DNA of 64,000 nt from Halomonas sp. M20 (GCF_020622265.1 NZ_JACNMQ010000001.1:62001-126000); one strand, 5' to 3'. Shown: positions 17,861 through 27,411, numbered from the stretch's first letter. The notes: generated by a model not told the origin, from the letters alone. Numbers and translations: made by a program.

Positions 17861-18181
17861 ATGATCAGAAACTTGATATCCGGAGTGTGCCTGGCAGCGT
17901 TGGCGTCTGGTTGCGCGAGCGGTCCCGCACCGGAAGACGCGCCGCGACCCCCGGACATGAGCGAGCCGGGCAATCGTGAACAGTGCGATACCCGTTCAGT
18001 ACAAAGCTATATCGGGCAAAACTACAGCGATGCCCTGCGCCAGATTCTCACTTCGCAAAGTGATGCCGAGAATGCGCGAGTGCTGGAGCCGGGGCAGCCC
18101 TTTACCCTCGATTACCGCCAGGAGCGGTTGAACATCTACCTGGATGATGATGGCCGCATCAGCGACCTGCGCTGTGGCTGA
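17861..18181 (+). CDS. I78-family protease-inhibitor-like lipoprotein
   Basis: 106 residues. The N-terminus is a lipoprotein signal (lipobox LASGC) and the mature part has the inhibitor I78 pattern: QSYIGQNYSD, then the P and T of EPGQPFTLDYRQERLNIYLD, and a closing CG. The paired Cys (EQCDT and LRCG) suit a periplasmic disulfide. Founding I78 members inhibit serine proteases; the target here is unknown. The ATG at 17861 has AAAGGAG upstream. It diverges from osmF. Confidence 0.85.
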   Translation: MIRNLISGVCLAALASGCASGPAPEDAPRPPDMSEPGNREQCDTRSVQSYIGQNYSDALRQILTSQSDAENARVLEPGQPFTLDYRQERLNIYLDDDGRISDLRCG

Positions 18182-18211
18182 AGCGTGCTATCGCGAATGC
18201 ATGAAAATATT

Positions 18212-18814
18212 TTAGCCGAGAATAAACACGACACAAGCGGCGGTCATCGCGCCCATGGCGCCATTGAAGATGCGCCAGCTACGTTCGCTGCGCAAGAGCC
18301 CGCCAATGGCCATGCCGAACCCCGCCCATAGCGAAATGCAGGGCAGTGAGATCAGCTCTGAAAAGCCGGCAAGCAAGAGGGCGTTCAGCAAGGTACTCCC
18401 GCCTTCCGGCAAGAAGCCGGCCATCAACGCCAGACCCATGACCCAGGCTTTGGGGTTGGCGAATTGGAAGCCAGCGGCCTGCCAAAAGGTCAATGGGCGC
18501 CCCCTGCCTTGGGTGCTCAAGTCCGGTGGGGGCGCATTGGCAATTTTCCAGGCCAGATAAAGCAGATAGAGGCTGCCAATAATTTTGAGCAGGCTCTGAA
18601 ACAACGGATAGCGCTCGAACAGCAGGCCAAGTCCCAGCGCAATCGCCGAAAACAGCACGAAGCAGCCGATTATGATGCCCAGGATATGGGGCAGGGTGCG
18701 CCAATAGCCATAGTTGGCCCCAGAGGCCGTGAGCATCACATTGTTAGGCCCCGGTGTGATGGTCATCGAAATTATGTACAACGCCGCCGGCCCCAGAAAC
18801 GCCAGACTTTCCAT
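18212..18814 (-). CDS. LysE/RhtB-family exporter
   Basis: 200 residues, six predicted hydrophobic segments. The N-terminal motif MTITPGPNNVMLTASGANYG and the later GFQFANPKAWVMGLALM are diagnostic of the LysE/RhtB amino-acid efflux family. Start chosen at the ATG at 18814 (MESLAFLGPAALYI); the longer frame to 18844 starts at a TTG without signal. The substrate (amino acid or homoserine-lactone type) cannot be told. Confidence 0.88.
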   Translation of the reverse strand: MESLAFLGPAALYIISMTITPGPNNVMLTASGANYGYWRTLPHILGIIIGCFVLFSAIALGLGLLFERYPLFQSLLKIIGSLYLLYLAWKIANAPPPDLSTQGRGRPLTFWQAAGFQFANPKAWVMGLALMAGFLPEGGSTLLNALLLAGFSELISLPCISLWAGFGMAIGGLLRSERSWRIFNGAMGAMTAACVVFILG

Positions 18815-18954
18815 TTTTGTACCCGTGCAATTCAAGTGCAACAACTGAAAGGAGTCTTTATTTAAACGCGAAAGAGTGTACTCACAGGCGGGTATAGAGC
18901 CACCCTGTGGGGGTCTCCTCCGACGGAATATGTCGTTGATTCATTAATGCAGGG

Positions 18955-20187
18955 TCATGAGAAACCATCGCTTTTCTCGAAGGCGTGCTGCTGAGCCTGG
19001 CTGACCTTTTCCGGGGTCAAGCCGTGTTTGGCTAGAGTCGACCAATCGAGATCGTCAAGATCGCCATATTCGAGTAGCAATGTCGTTGACAGCATCAGTC
19101 CCATGACGCCTTGCTGCTCGAGAATGGCGTCTTTAAGTACCTTTGGCAATGGCAGATTGTAGAAGATATCCTCCGGCGAGCTTTTGAAGAAAGCGCCCAG
19201 GATGGAAAACAATCCCACGGTAAACCCGGAGATGGGCTCCTCGTCGAGATAGTCTGCCAGCCCCTGGCACAGATGGGCCCGGTTCAAGGCAAGGCGCTGC
19301 AGCGCATGGGGGGCGTCGTCCAGTTTGCTCAGTGCCAGCACGGTGGCCAGATTACAGATGCGGCGCTCGCTCAGCGCGTCGATAGCCATCGAGGAGGAAG
19401 TCACTTCCTCGCGACAGTGGTAGTAGCTGCTGTTGATGACGTTCAAGAGCTCTCGCTTCAGGAAGGCGTCGTTGTCGATAGTCCTGGCGAGTTCCTCCGC
19501 ATTGGCATCGATGCGATTGAGCTCGGCAAGTAGCTGCAGCAGCGTGAAATGCGCATCCGGTAACCGCTCACTCAGCACCTTCGTGGGTCGAGCCAGATAA
19601 TATCCTTGGAAGAGATCACAACCCGCCTCTTGGCAAAGCAGGAAATCTTCCTGGGTTTCAATCTTTTCGGCGAGCAGCGTCAGGTCAGGGTAGTGATGGC
19701 GAAGCTCTACCACCAGTGCCGCGAATTCCTCGACGCTGTAGTGCGGGTAGTCGAGCTTAACGATATCGGCGAAGGCCAATAGCGGATGACTGGCTTCCTT
19801 CAGGCGGTAGTCGTCAAGGGCAATGGCGTAACCCCGTCTCTTGTAATCCTTGATGGCGGCGATGACCTCGTCGCTTGCCTCCACGGTCTCGAGAACTTCG
19901 ATGACGATATCGCCTGGTGCAAAGGGGATTTCCGCTTTCAGAGCATTGGCTGTGAAGTTGATATAGGCCGGCGTCTGCTCGCACACCGTGTGGATATCGG
20001 TGTGGGTGAATGCATTGCGTAACACCTGGCGGGTGGCCAGGTCGCCATCGAACGGCTCGGTCAGCGCTTCGGTTCGGGGACAAGGGCGAAACAGCAACTC
20101 GCAGCCGGCAAGCCTGTTCTGGCGGTCATAAATCGGTTGCCGTGCAAACAGTACGGTGGTCTCTGGGGCTTCTTCGTTTTTATTCAT
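18955..20187 (-). CDS. EAL-HDOD two-domain protein (YuxH-like), possibly non-catalytic EAL
   Basis: 410 residues from the ATG at 20187. Residues about 15-205 form an EAL domain: RQPIYDRQNRLAGCELLFR, YINFTAN, VIEVLE, IALDDY, VKLDY, LAEKIET. Residues about 210-400 form an HDOD domain. The EAL signature is altered (ELL) and the DDFG loop is DDYR, which usually goes with loss of cyclic-di-GMP hydrolysis, so the protein may bind but not degrade the nucleotide or act as a protein-interaction partner. No membrane segment. The upstream ribosome site is weak, so the start is uncertain within the first 12 residues. Confidence 0.85.
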   Translation of the reverse strand: MNKNEEAPETTVLFARQPIYDRQNRLAGCELLFRPCPRTEALTEPFDGDLATRQVLRNAFTHTDIHTVCEQTPAYINFTANALKAEIPFAPGDIVIEVLETVEASDEVIAAIKDYKRRGYAIALDDYRLKEASHPLLAFADIVKLDYPHYSVEEFAALVVELRHHYPDLTLLAEKIETQEDFLLCQEAGCDLFQGYYLARPTKVLSERLPDAHFTLLQLLAELNRIDANAEELARTIDNDAFLKRELLNVINSSYYHCREEVTSSSMAIDALSERRICNLATVLALSKLDDAPHALQRLALNRAHLCQGLADYLDEEPISGFTVGLFSILGAFFKSSPEDIFYNLPLPKVLKDAILEQQGVMGLMLSTTLLLEYGDLDDLDWSTLAKHGLTPEKVSQAQQHAFEKSDGFS

Positions 20188-20435
20188 GAAGGAAAGCTCG
20201 GTAATAGAATAGCGCCGGATCAAGCGATGGTTGCTACAAGGCGGATGCGGTCGGCTTGGCTCTGCTATAGGCAGGAATAGTTAGAAAACAGCACTGTCAA
20301 TGTATATAAGACCGTGCTGTGCCGTCACGCTAGCCGAAGTATAACTTGGGTCGCATTTTTGATCATGCGCTCCGACTTGCATTCGAGATAGCGAGCCCGC
20401 AATTTTAGAGGTAATCCGTCAATCAAGAGGTATCC

Positions 20436-21479
20436 ATGACCCAGGCCACCATTCTCTCCCACGGTACGATGCACTGTTTTCCTACCGGCCTACGGGATGA
20501 ACAGGACAAGCTGGTCAACGTCGAGGTTTCGGCGGTGGTCTACGATGGCCAGCGCCTGATTCTCGCCAGCGATAAGCCGATTCCCGGCGCCGAACGCTCG
20601 GCGGTGTTCGCCATGGATATCAGCGATCAGGGCATCCCCGATGACACGACCCTCGAATATTTCACCGCCGAGGCCGTTCAGCGAGCCACCAAGTACGAGG
20701 ACTTCGCCTTGACCGCGGACGGCAAGCACGTATTGGCGACCACCGGCTTCGATCGCATTGACGCCGAGAGCCACGACCTCAACGACTACAACCACCTGCT
20801 GATCTGGCCCCTAGGCGAGCCGGGTAAGGTGCAGACCGTCGACCCCGACCCGCGGGACGGCGTCGAGGGCTCCCTGGAGCTGCGTCTCAAGCTGGATAAG
20901 GCTATCGGCACGCCCTATTACAAGATCGAGGGGTTGGCGGCGATCCCCGGAAAGTTGGGCGATGGCCTGCTACTGTTCGGCGTGCGTGAGCAGGGTGATG
21001 CTCACGATGACTTCGACTACGTCTGCCGGGTGGTGGGGGCGCATTACAAGATCAATGAGAGCGACAACCTGGAGTTCGTCGACGAGCTGCGCAGCTTTTA
21101 CCATTTCGATCCGGGTCAGTTCGAGAAAGTGCGCCATGTCTGCGGGCTATCGAGCCTTGAGTATGACCCCTACAACGACCGTCTCTATCTGCTGACCAGC
21201 TTTGAGACCGAGGTCGAGGGTGTGGAACATATCGGCGGTTATCTGTGGGTCATGTCGCTTGAGGATTTTGCTGCCAATGAGTTACCAGCGTTGGTCACCG
21301 ATACCAAGGGTGCGCCCTTGGAGTTCGAACACAAGGCCGAAGGACTGGCGGTATTGGACAAGACCCGGCTGTTCGTCGCCTATGACAACGATCGGCATAT
21401 GGGTTTGGGGAACATCGACGAGCGTGACGAGCGCCATGCCTGTGAGGCGCCCTATACGCTATTGGAGATGCGAGGCTGA
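20436..21479 (+). CDS. Conserved hypothetical protein, beta-propeller-like
   Basis: 347 residues, no signal peptide or membrane segment. Not recognised with certainty. It has repeated blade-like stretches, each with a short motif of the type KYEDFALTADGKHVLATTG, KIEGLAAIPG and HKAEGLAVLDKTRLFVAYDND. The recurring E(D/G)(F/L)A and the DND ending resemble proteins in the DUF3616 / esterase-like phytase neighbourhood of beta-propellers. It is a single-gene unit with AGAGGT before the ATG, between a regulatory EAL-HDOD gene and a membrane gene. Function unknown; a metal-binding, phosphate-related or sugar-related role would be a guess. Confidence 0.7.
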   Translation: MTQATILSHGTMHCFPTGLRDEQDKLVNVEVSAVVYDGQRLILASDKPIPGAERSAVFAMDISDQGIPDDTTLEYFTAEAVQRATKYEDFALTADGKHVLATTGFDRIDAESHDLNDYNHLLIWPLGEPGKVQTVDPDPRDGVEGSLELRLKLDKAIGTPYYKIEGLAAIPGKLGDGLLLFGVREQGDAHDDFDYVCRVVGAHYKINESDNLEFVDELRSFYHFDPGQFEKVRHVCGLSSLEYDPYNDRLYLLTSFETEVEGVEHIGGYLWVMSLEDFAANELPALVTDTKGAPLEFEHKAEGLAVLDKTRLFVAYDNDRHMGLGNIDERDERHACEAPYTLLEMRG

Positions 21480-21503
21480 ACTGGAACGCATGACTGAAAA
21501 CGC

Positions 21504-22508
21504 TCAATTGTAGCGATTTTGCCACTGCTTTACGGCTACCTGCTCTTTGATGAGCTCCAGGCTGTCGATCAGCACCTGTTCGGTGATCTGGTTGGTGCGC
21601 TGATCGGTCTCGAGCATCACGTCGAAGCCGCTGTCCGCCAGATTCTGTAACAGTTCCTTGAACTCCGGCGATTCCAGGCTGGTGACGGCTTCATGCACCA
21701 GCTGGGCTGCAACGCCGCTGATGGTCTGATCCAAGGCGTTGGTCATGGAGTCGCCGAAGGGTAGTCGACGCAGGCGCTGTATCTCCGGATTCTCGTTCAT
21801 GGTGCGGCCTACCAAGGCACTGATGTAGCGCGCGATCAGTGCGCGGTTGTCGCTGTAACCATCACTCAGAATGCTCTGCAGGCGCTGGGTGAGCTCTTCC
21901 ACCAGCTGCTCCTTGCGGGGCATCAGTATTTCGTTGACGAGACGTCCGGACAGGGCGCCACTACGGCGAACCTCGTCCTGGACATTGCCGATCAGGCGGA
22001 TCGCCACCCGGTCCGAGAGCTCCTCGAGTGCGATCTCGTAATACTTGGCCAGAATCTGGAACAGCGACCAGTGGCGTACATCGATCAGTCCGAGCCGCTG
22101 CAGGCGGAACATCAGTGAAAAGATACGCAGCGCGCGCAGCCAGCGCAGGCCCGCCAAGGGGATACACCCCAGAACGTCGTACCAGTGCACGAAAGGATAG
22201 AAGAACCAGCGATGATAACGGCGCTCGGCGATCGCCATCCCCCAGCCAAGCAGCACATCGAAAACGAAGATACTGACGAAGACCAGGTCGATGCTGAAGA
22301 AGTTGGCATGGATGTTTTCGGTATAGGCCCGATGCAGCCCCGGCGCCACCGCCGCGAAAGCGTCGTTCAACGGCCCCACCAGAAACAGGCTGTCGAACAA
22401 CAGGAGCGCCAGATTGACGATCACCAGCGCCATGATGAACAGATCCCAGGCAAGCAGGGCGTTTTCCCGGGGTGTGCGTTCGGCACGTGGCGGCAGCGTC
22501 GATCTCAT
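21504..22508 (-). CDS. Membrane protein with voltage-sensor-like domain and long cytoplasmic tail
   Basis: 334 residues. Residues 20-130 hold about four hydrophobic helices, the last of which (LAGLRWLRALRIFSLMFRLQRLG) has arginines every three or four positions, as in the S4 segment of voltage sensors and ion-transport (PF00520-type) channels. No pore loop or S5-S6 pair follows. Instead the second half is a soluble helical region rich in Glu, Leu and Gln, with repeated segments such as LVNEILMPRKEQLVEELTQRLQ. A strong AAGGAGGT precedes the ATG. It may be a sensor or regulator rather than a channel. Confidence 0.75.
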   Translation of the reverse strand: MRSTLPPRAERTPRENALLAWDLFIMALVIVNLALLLFDSLFLVGPLNDAFAAVAPGLHRAYTENIHANFFSIDLVFVSIFVFDVLLGWGMAIAERRYHRWFFYPFVHWYDVLGCIPLAGLRWLRALRIFSLMFRLQRLGLIDVRHWSLFQILAKYYEIALEELSDRVAIRLIGNVQDEVRRSGALSGRLVNEILMPRKEQLVEELTQRLQSILSDGYSDNRALIARYISALVGRTMNENPEIQRLRRLPFGDSMTNALDQTISGVAAQLVHEAVTSLESPEFKELLQNLADSGFDVMLETDQRTNQITEQVLIDSLELIKEQVAVKQWQNRYN

Positions 22509-22543
22509 CTCACCTCCTTATGATGCAATAGAGTGCCAATCGC

Positions 22544-23053
22544 TTAGCGCGATTGAACGCTATAGTGGTTTTCGTGAGTTTGTCGCGCTTCTTCTTCTGC
22601 TTCCTTGCGTAGCTTCTTGCGCAGTGCCGCCTTGTCGGAGCGTAGCTGCTGCAGAGAGGTTTCAAGAGACAGGGGCGGCACTCGTGCCGGTCGCCCCTCC
22701 TTGTCTACCGCCACCATGGTCAAATAGCAGCTGTTGGTATGGCGAATGACCTTCTCTTGAATCGACTCGGCGATGACCTTGATGCCAACCTCCATGGACG
22801 AGCTGCCGACATGATTGATCGAGGCTAGGAAGGTCACCAGTTCGCCTACGTGAATCGGCTGCTTGAACAGCACCTGGTCCACGGAAAGGGTCACCACGTA
22901 GCTACCCGAATAGCGGCTGGCGCAGGCGTAGGCGACTTCATCGAGCTTCTTGAGGATGGCGCCGCCGTGTACCTTGCCACTGAAATTGGCCATATCGGGA
23001 GTCATCAGCACGGTCATGCTCAATTCGTGTTGGCCGGACAAGGCATCGTTCAT
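22544..23053 (-). CDS. Acyl-CoA thioesterase, hotdog fold (YciA-like)
   Basis: 169 residues from the ATG at 23053. The motif MANFSGKVHGGAILKKLDEVAYACASRY is the hotdog-fold thioesterase signature of the YciA/BACH group: the Asn, HGG and Asp-Glu. These proteins cleave acyl-CoA to CoA and free acid. The C-terminus is an extra basic and acidic coiled segment (RKKLRKEAEEEARQTHENH). Two genes away lies a short-chain fatty acid carrier, so the two may work together on acyl-CoA and fatty acid balance, which is inference. Confidence 0.87.
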   Translation of the reverse strand: MNDALSGQHELSMTVLMTPDMANFSGKVHGGAILKKLDEVAYACASRYSGSYVVTLSVDQVLFKQPIHVGELVTFLASINHVGSSSMEVGIKVIAESIQEKVIRHTNSCYLTMVAVDKEGRPARVPPLSLETSLQQLRSDKAALRKKLRKEAEEEARQTHENHYSVQSR

Positions 23054-23091
23054 CGCGTCATGCTCCTTCAAGGGAAAATTGTTCGAGTCGT

Positions 23092-24402
23092 TTAGAGAAA
23101 AGTGAGCCCTAGACTGATGATCACCCCGGTGATGAACAGCTGAATCAGGCAAAAACCCATGATGTCCTTGGCCTTGAGACCGGCGATGGCAAGTACCGGC
23201 AATGCCCAGAACGGCTGCAGCAGGTTGGTCCAGGCGTCACCCCAGGCCACCGCCATGGCGATGCGCGGCACGCTGGCGCCAAGGGCTTCAGCGGCCGGCA
23301 GCATGACCGGGGCTTGCACGGCCCACTGGCCGCCACCGGAAGGCACGAACAGGTTGACCACACCGGCGCTGATGAACGACCAGAAGGGTAGCGTATCGGC
23401 GGTGGCGATGGAAACGAAGCCTTTCGACAGGGTTTCCGCCAGGCCGGACTGCACCATGATCGCCATGATGCCGGCATAGAACGGAAACTGGATGACGATG
23501 CCCGCACTGCCTTTCACTGCCTCGTAGAGGCTATCGAGCAGATGCCGGGGCGTGCGGTGCAGCACGATGGCCAGGAACAGGAAGGTGAAGTTGACCACGT
23601 TGAGATTGAGGCCGCCGCCGCGCAGCAGGAAGTGATCGAGCAGGAACAACAGTCCGGGAATGCCCACCAGCCAGGCCAGGGTCATGCTGTTCTCAAGATG
23701 TTCCGCCGGACGCGACGCTATGAGTTTGCGCGGTGGGCCATCGTCGAGTTTGCTGGCCTCGACGTAGACGCTGTCCTTTTCATCCGGCAGCATCATTCGA
23801 TTGACCAGTGGAACAACGACGAACAGCACCACCAGAATTGCCAGATTGAACCAGGAAAAGATCGTCTCGGAGGTGGGCACGATGCCAATTTGATCCATGG
23901 CGAAATGCCCTTCGGTGGCGATGACAAGAGGAATGGAGCCGGCCAGGCCGCCATGCCATACCACGAAACCAGAGTAGGCACTGGCGATCAGCAAGCGGTA
24001 ATCGACGCGAATCTGCTTGGCCAGCTCCTTGGCGAACAGCGCCCCAACCACCAGGCCGAAACCCCAGTTGATCCAGCTTGCCGCCAGCGAGACCAGGGTG
24101 ACCAGTATGATGGCTCGGGCCGGGGTGCCCGCCTTTGTGGCGAGCCTTGCCAGTTGACGCTTGACCGGGGGCGAGCTTGCCAGCATGAAGCCGGTGACCA
24201 GTACCAGCAGCATCTGCATCGAGAAGGTCAATAGATCCCAGAAGCCGTCACCCCAGTAGCGCAGCACCGCCAAGGGCGTCTGACGCTCCACGCCGATGGC
24301 CGCGGCAGCGGCGACCAAAGTCAGCAGCAGCACGAAGATGTAAGGGTCCGGCAGGTAGCGTTCGACCAGTCTGACGGCGGGTCGGGATAAGAACTTGAGC
24401 AT
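23092..24402 (-). CDS. atoE: AtoE-family short-chain fatty acid transporter
   Basis: 436 residues with about ten to twelve hydrophobic segments. The opening RPAVRLVERYLPDPYIFVLLLTLV and the segments AASWINWGFGLVVGALFAKELA and YSGFVVWHGGLAGSIPLVIATEGH are typical of AtoE, the carrier for short-chain fatty acids such as butyrate. It is transcribed in the same direction as the thioesterase, 38 bases upstream of it. The start has only a weak GAGAAAC upstream. Confidence 0.87.
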   Translation of the reverse strand: MLKFLSRPAVRLVERYLPDPYIFVLLLTLVAAAAAIGVERQTPLAVLRYWGDGFWDLLTFSMQMLLVLVTGFMLASSPPVKRQLARLATKAGTPARAIILVTLVSLAASWINWGFGLVVGALFAKELAKQIRVDYRLLIASAYSGFVVWHGGLAGSIPLVIATEGHFAMDQIGIVPTSETIFSWFNLAILVVLFVVVPLVNRMMLPDEKDSVYVEASKLDDGPPRKLIASRPAEHLENSMTLAWLVGIPGLLFLLDHFLLRGGGLNLNVVNFTFLFLAIVLHRTPRHLLDSLYEAVKGSAGIVIQFPFYAGIMAIMVQSGLAETLSKGFVSIATADTLPFWSFISAGVVNLFVPSGGGQWAVQAPVMLPAAEALGASVPRIAMAVAWGDAWTNLLQPFWALPVLAIAGLKAKDIMGFCLIQLFITGVIISLGLTFL

Positions 24403-24462
24403 GTTGTTTCTCGCTGGTTTAGTTGTTCAAGTAACCTAGAAAGTAGCGTAAAAAGTACCGCT

Positions 24463-24488
24463 TGCCTGTGCCACTCTAGTCACAGGCA
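24463..24488 (-). terminator. Possible terminator of the MATE-family gene
   Basis: TGCCTGTG (24463-24470) pairs with CACAGGCA (24481-24488) across a 10-base loop, after the MATE stop. A poor T-run follows on the minus strand, so this may be a processing or pausing hairpin instead. Confidence 0.4.
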
Positions 24489-24501
24489 CCTAGCGCCTCT
24501 C

Positions 24502-25842
24502 TCAGATAGTGGCCGCAGCGCTATGCCAGTAATGACGACGATAGTACAGGTAGTAACCCCCTAGGGTCAGCGAGCGCACCAGCATGAAGGTGGTGAACGC
24601 CAGCCACAGGCCGTGATTGCCCATTCCCGGGCCGAGGTTCTGAGTCAGCCACCATAGCGGCAGGTAAACCACCAAGGCGATGAAGATGCTATTGCGCATT
24701 TCCCGGGTAGCGGTGGCGCCGATGAACACACCGTCCAGCAGATAGCTCCATACCGCCAGCGAGGGCATCAGGATCATCCAAGGCATGAACTCGGCGGCGG
24801 TCTCACGTACGGAGGGTAGATCCGTGAGCAGGGCGATCAGCGCGTTGCCGCCAAGAGCGAATGCCAGCATGGCGCCACCGGCGGTAAGCAGGCAAAAGCG
24901 TGTCGCTGCCCCGACGCATTCGCCGAATTCATCCCAATCGCGTCGACCGATGGCGCGCCCGATGAGAGCCTCGGCGGCATGAGCGAAACCATCCAAGCCG
25001 TAGGAGGTGAGCATGATGAACTGCAGGAGCACCGCGTTGGCGGCAAGAATGATATCGCCCTGACTGGCGCCCTGGGCGGTAAAGAAGGCCATGGCGAACA
25101 GTAGCCCCAGAGTGCGCACAAACAGATGCGCATTGACCTGGAAGAGCTGCTGATACGCTTTTAACTTTATCAGTTGCTCACGCAGGAAGTGCCCGTCGAG
25201 GCGTTTCAGCTGATGCATGACCAGGGTAAACCCAAGCGCCAAGGCGGTGTAATCCGCAATCACCGTGGCCCAGGCCACGCCGTTGCTGGTCATGCCCAGC
25301 CCCACCACGAAGACCAGGTCGAGCACGATGTTGACGCTATTGGTCGTGACCATGATCAGCAGGGTTACGCGGCTGTTCTGCTGACCCAGAAACCATCCCA
25401 GAACGGCGTAATTGGCCAGCACCGCCGGGGCCGAAAGAATCCGAATGCCGGCGTACTCACCGGCCAGGCGGGTGGCCTCGGCGCTGCCATCGAGTAGCCA
25501 CAAGCCGAGGGCGATCAAGGGCTTCGAGAGCAGAATCAACAGCACCCCGATGACCAGGGCCATGATCAGCGCCTGACCCAGCAGATTGCGGACCGAGCTG
25601 TGATCCTCCCGGCCGGCGGCCTGAGAGGTCAGACCCGTGGTGCCCATGCGCAGGAAACCGAAGCCCCAGTAAAGAAAGCTGAACAGGGTCGCGCCCAGAG
25701 TCACCCCGGCCAGATAGCGCGAATCCGGCAGATGGCCGACGACCGCGGTGTCCACCAGCCCCAGCAGGGGTACGGTAATGTTCGACAGGATGATCGGCCA
25801 AGCCAGTAGCCAGACACGCTTGTCGGAGGGGGTGATGATCAA
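24502..25842 (-). CDS. MATE-family efflux transporter (DinF-like)
   Basis: 446 residues, twelve hydrophobic segments in two homologous halves. The N-terminus WLLAWPIILSNITVPLLGLVDTAVVGHLPD is the MATE entry motif, and RMGTTGLTSQAAGRED is the DinF subgroup segment. It exports cationic or toxic compounds in exchange for Na+ or H+. The start is a TTG at 25842 with AAAGGT upstream. Substrate unknown. Confidence 0.88.
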   Translation of the reverse strand: MIITPSDKRVWLLAWPIILSNITVPLLGLVDTAVVGHLPDSRYLAGVTLGATLFSFLYWGFGFLRMGTTGLTSQAAGREDHSSVRNLLGQALIMALVIGVLLILLSKPLIALGLWLLDGSAEATRLAGEYAGIRILSAPAVLANYAVLGWFLGQQNSRVTLLIMVTTNSVNIVLDLVFVVGLGMTSNGVAWATVIADYTALALGFTLVMHQLKRLDGHFLREQLIKLKAYQQLFQVNAHLFVRTLGLLFAMAFFTAQGASQGDIILAANAVLLQFIMLTSYGLDGFAHAAEALIGRAIGRRDWDEFGECVGAATRFCLLTAGGAMLAFALGGNALIALLTDLPSVRETAAEFMPWMILMPSLAVWSYLLDGVFIGATATREMRNSIFIALVVYLPLWWLTQNLGPGMGNHGLWLAFTTFMLVRSLTLGGYYLYYRRHYWHSAAATI

Positions 25843-25927
25843 ACGGCTTACCTTTTAATTGCGAAACCGGGGCGGTAACCTAAAGTTAATAAGCAACCAA
25901 CAATGATAGAACAGGGATGTTTGATAT

Positions 25928-27343
25928 ATGAAGTATTTACTCCGCTTGCCGCTTAGAGCCATTCGGACGCGCCAGAACGCCTGGTTCCTGGGTTGCCTGG
26001 TGGGAATGTCGCCCCAGGCATTCGCCGCCGTGACCGATATCGACTATCTGGAATCGGGTATCCGGCCGCTCTCCTCGGAGCATACCTTCTACGAGAGCGT
26101 CGATGGCGATGTGCGCCTCAAGAGCGGTTTGTCCCTTTATTGGTTTGGCGCGGTCACCGACGACATCAATTTCGGCTCCGATCGCAGCATCGACGACAAC
26201 GCCCCAACCCAGGAGGACCCTGCCTGGTGGGAAGCGGTGGCGCAACCCGAATTGATCGGCGAGGTGGATGTAGGGAATAGTGGCACGCTGTTCTCTGGCC
26301 TGCAGGGCAGCCTGGGCATGACCCGGGGCAGCCGCTATGGAGACGCCGCAGGAGCGACCCCGGGGCACCCGGAAGGCACGCGGCTCGATCGCGCCTACGT
26401 TGGCTGGCGCAGCGGGGAAATGTTTGCGGATACGCTGGGTGAGAATGCCGTGACGCTATCCTTCGGGCGACAGAAGTTCAGCATCGGCGATGGTTTTCTC
26501 CTGGCTGATGGTTTCAGCGATTTCGGCCGCAATGCCACCTATTACATCGGCCCCAGCGAGAGTTTCGAGAAAACGGCGATTGCCTCGGTCGATAGCCACG
26601 GCTGGCATGGGGATGTGTTTCACGTGGAAGAGGATCAGTACGCCTCGGACGGGCCGGATGTGGTCACCAAGGTTAACGGCACCAATCTGGATTACACCTT
26701 TGGTGAGCGCGCCAAGTTCGGTGTCGCCTATCTCGATCTTTATGAAAGCGATATCGCCACCCGGGACGACATGAGCGTCTATAACCTGCGGGCCAAGGGG
26801 GTGCCGCTCACCAGCGTGCCCAACCTCTCCATAGGCGGTGAGTGGGTCTATCAGGACAACGACGACCAGGGCATCGATGATGACGGCTGGTATCTGCAGG
26901 CGACCTATACCTTCGAAAACATGCCTTTGCGGCCTCAGATTCTCTATCGCCGAGCAGAGTTCAGCGAAAACTACGACCCCTTGTTCTTTGACTTCGTCAG
27001 TGGCTGGGGCAACTGGTTCATGGGGGAGATCGTCGGTGAGTACATGCTGTTCAACAGCAATCTCGACATCGATATGATCAAGGGCTCGATTCAGCCGCGG
27101 GATGACCTGGAAACGGGGCTGATCGCTTATCGCTTCCGTTACCACGACACCGAGGCGGCGGGGGCCAGCGACAAGGCGTTCGCCAAGGAAGTGAATCTGT
27201 ACGCGGACTGGGCGATCACCGACAAGTTCTCGATCTCGGCCATCTACGCCGTGGCCTTTCCGGACGAAGGTGCCGATGAGCGTTTTTCCGGTAACGACGA
27301 CACGGCTCAGTTGTTCGAGCTATATGCGTACTATCGCTTTTAA
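25928..27343 (+). CDS. Outer-membrane beta-barrel protein, alginate-export-like
   Basis: 471 residues. A signal peptide ends at PQAFA, then the chain alternates short acidic turns with hydrophobic strands and ends in ELYAYYRF, with the terminal Phe that the BAM machinery recognises. Strand motifs such as GTRLDRAYVGWRSGEMF and LSFGRQKFSIGDGFLLADG resemble the alginate-export/porin-like family. Very acidic, as is usual in halophiles. Probably a 16- to 18-stranded porin for anionic or sugar substrates; its true substrate is unknown. No obvious operon partner: the preceding MATE gene diverges. Confidence 0.8.
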   Translation: MKYLLRLPLRAIRTRQNAWFLGCLVGMSPQAFAAVTDIDYLESGIRPLSSEHTFYESVDGDVRLKSGLSLYWFGAVTDDINFGSDRSIDDNAPTQEDPAWWEAVAQPELIGEVDVGNSGTLFSGLQGSLGMTRGSRYGDAAGATPGHPEGTRLDRAYVGWRSGEMFADTLGENAVTLSFGRQKFSIGDGFLLADGFSDFGRNATYYIGPSESFEKTAIASVDSHGWHGDVFHVEEDQYASDGPDVVTKVNGTNLDYTFGERAKFGVAYLDLYESDIATRDDMSVYNLRAKGVPLTSVPNLSIGGEWVYQDNDDQGIDDDGWYLQATYTFENMPLRPQILYRRAEFSENYDPLFFDFVSGWGNWFMGEIVGEYMLFNSNLDIDMIKGSIQPRDDLETGLIAYRFRYHDTEAAGASDKAFAKEVNLYADWAITDKFSISAIYAVAFPDEGADERFSGNDDTAQLFELYAYYRF

Positions 27344-27366
27344 GGGTAAGGCGTAGGGGGCATTAG

Positions 27367-27411
27367 AGGGTGTTTACAAAAGTGACGAGCGCAGTAGTTT
27401 GTAAACACTCT
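27367..27411. mobile_element. Short MITE-like inverted repeat, copy A (internally deleted)
   Basis: AGGGTGTTTACAAA (27367-27380) and TTTGTAAACACTCT (27398-27411) form an imperfect terminal inverted repeat enclosing 17 bases. TTAG occurs just before (27363-27366) and just after (27413-27416), compatible with a short target duplication. The termini match those of copy B at 28220-28358. It lies between convergent genes and may also act as a bidirectional terminator. Confidence 0.55.
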
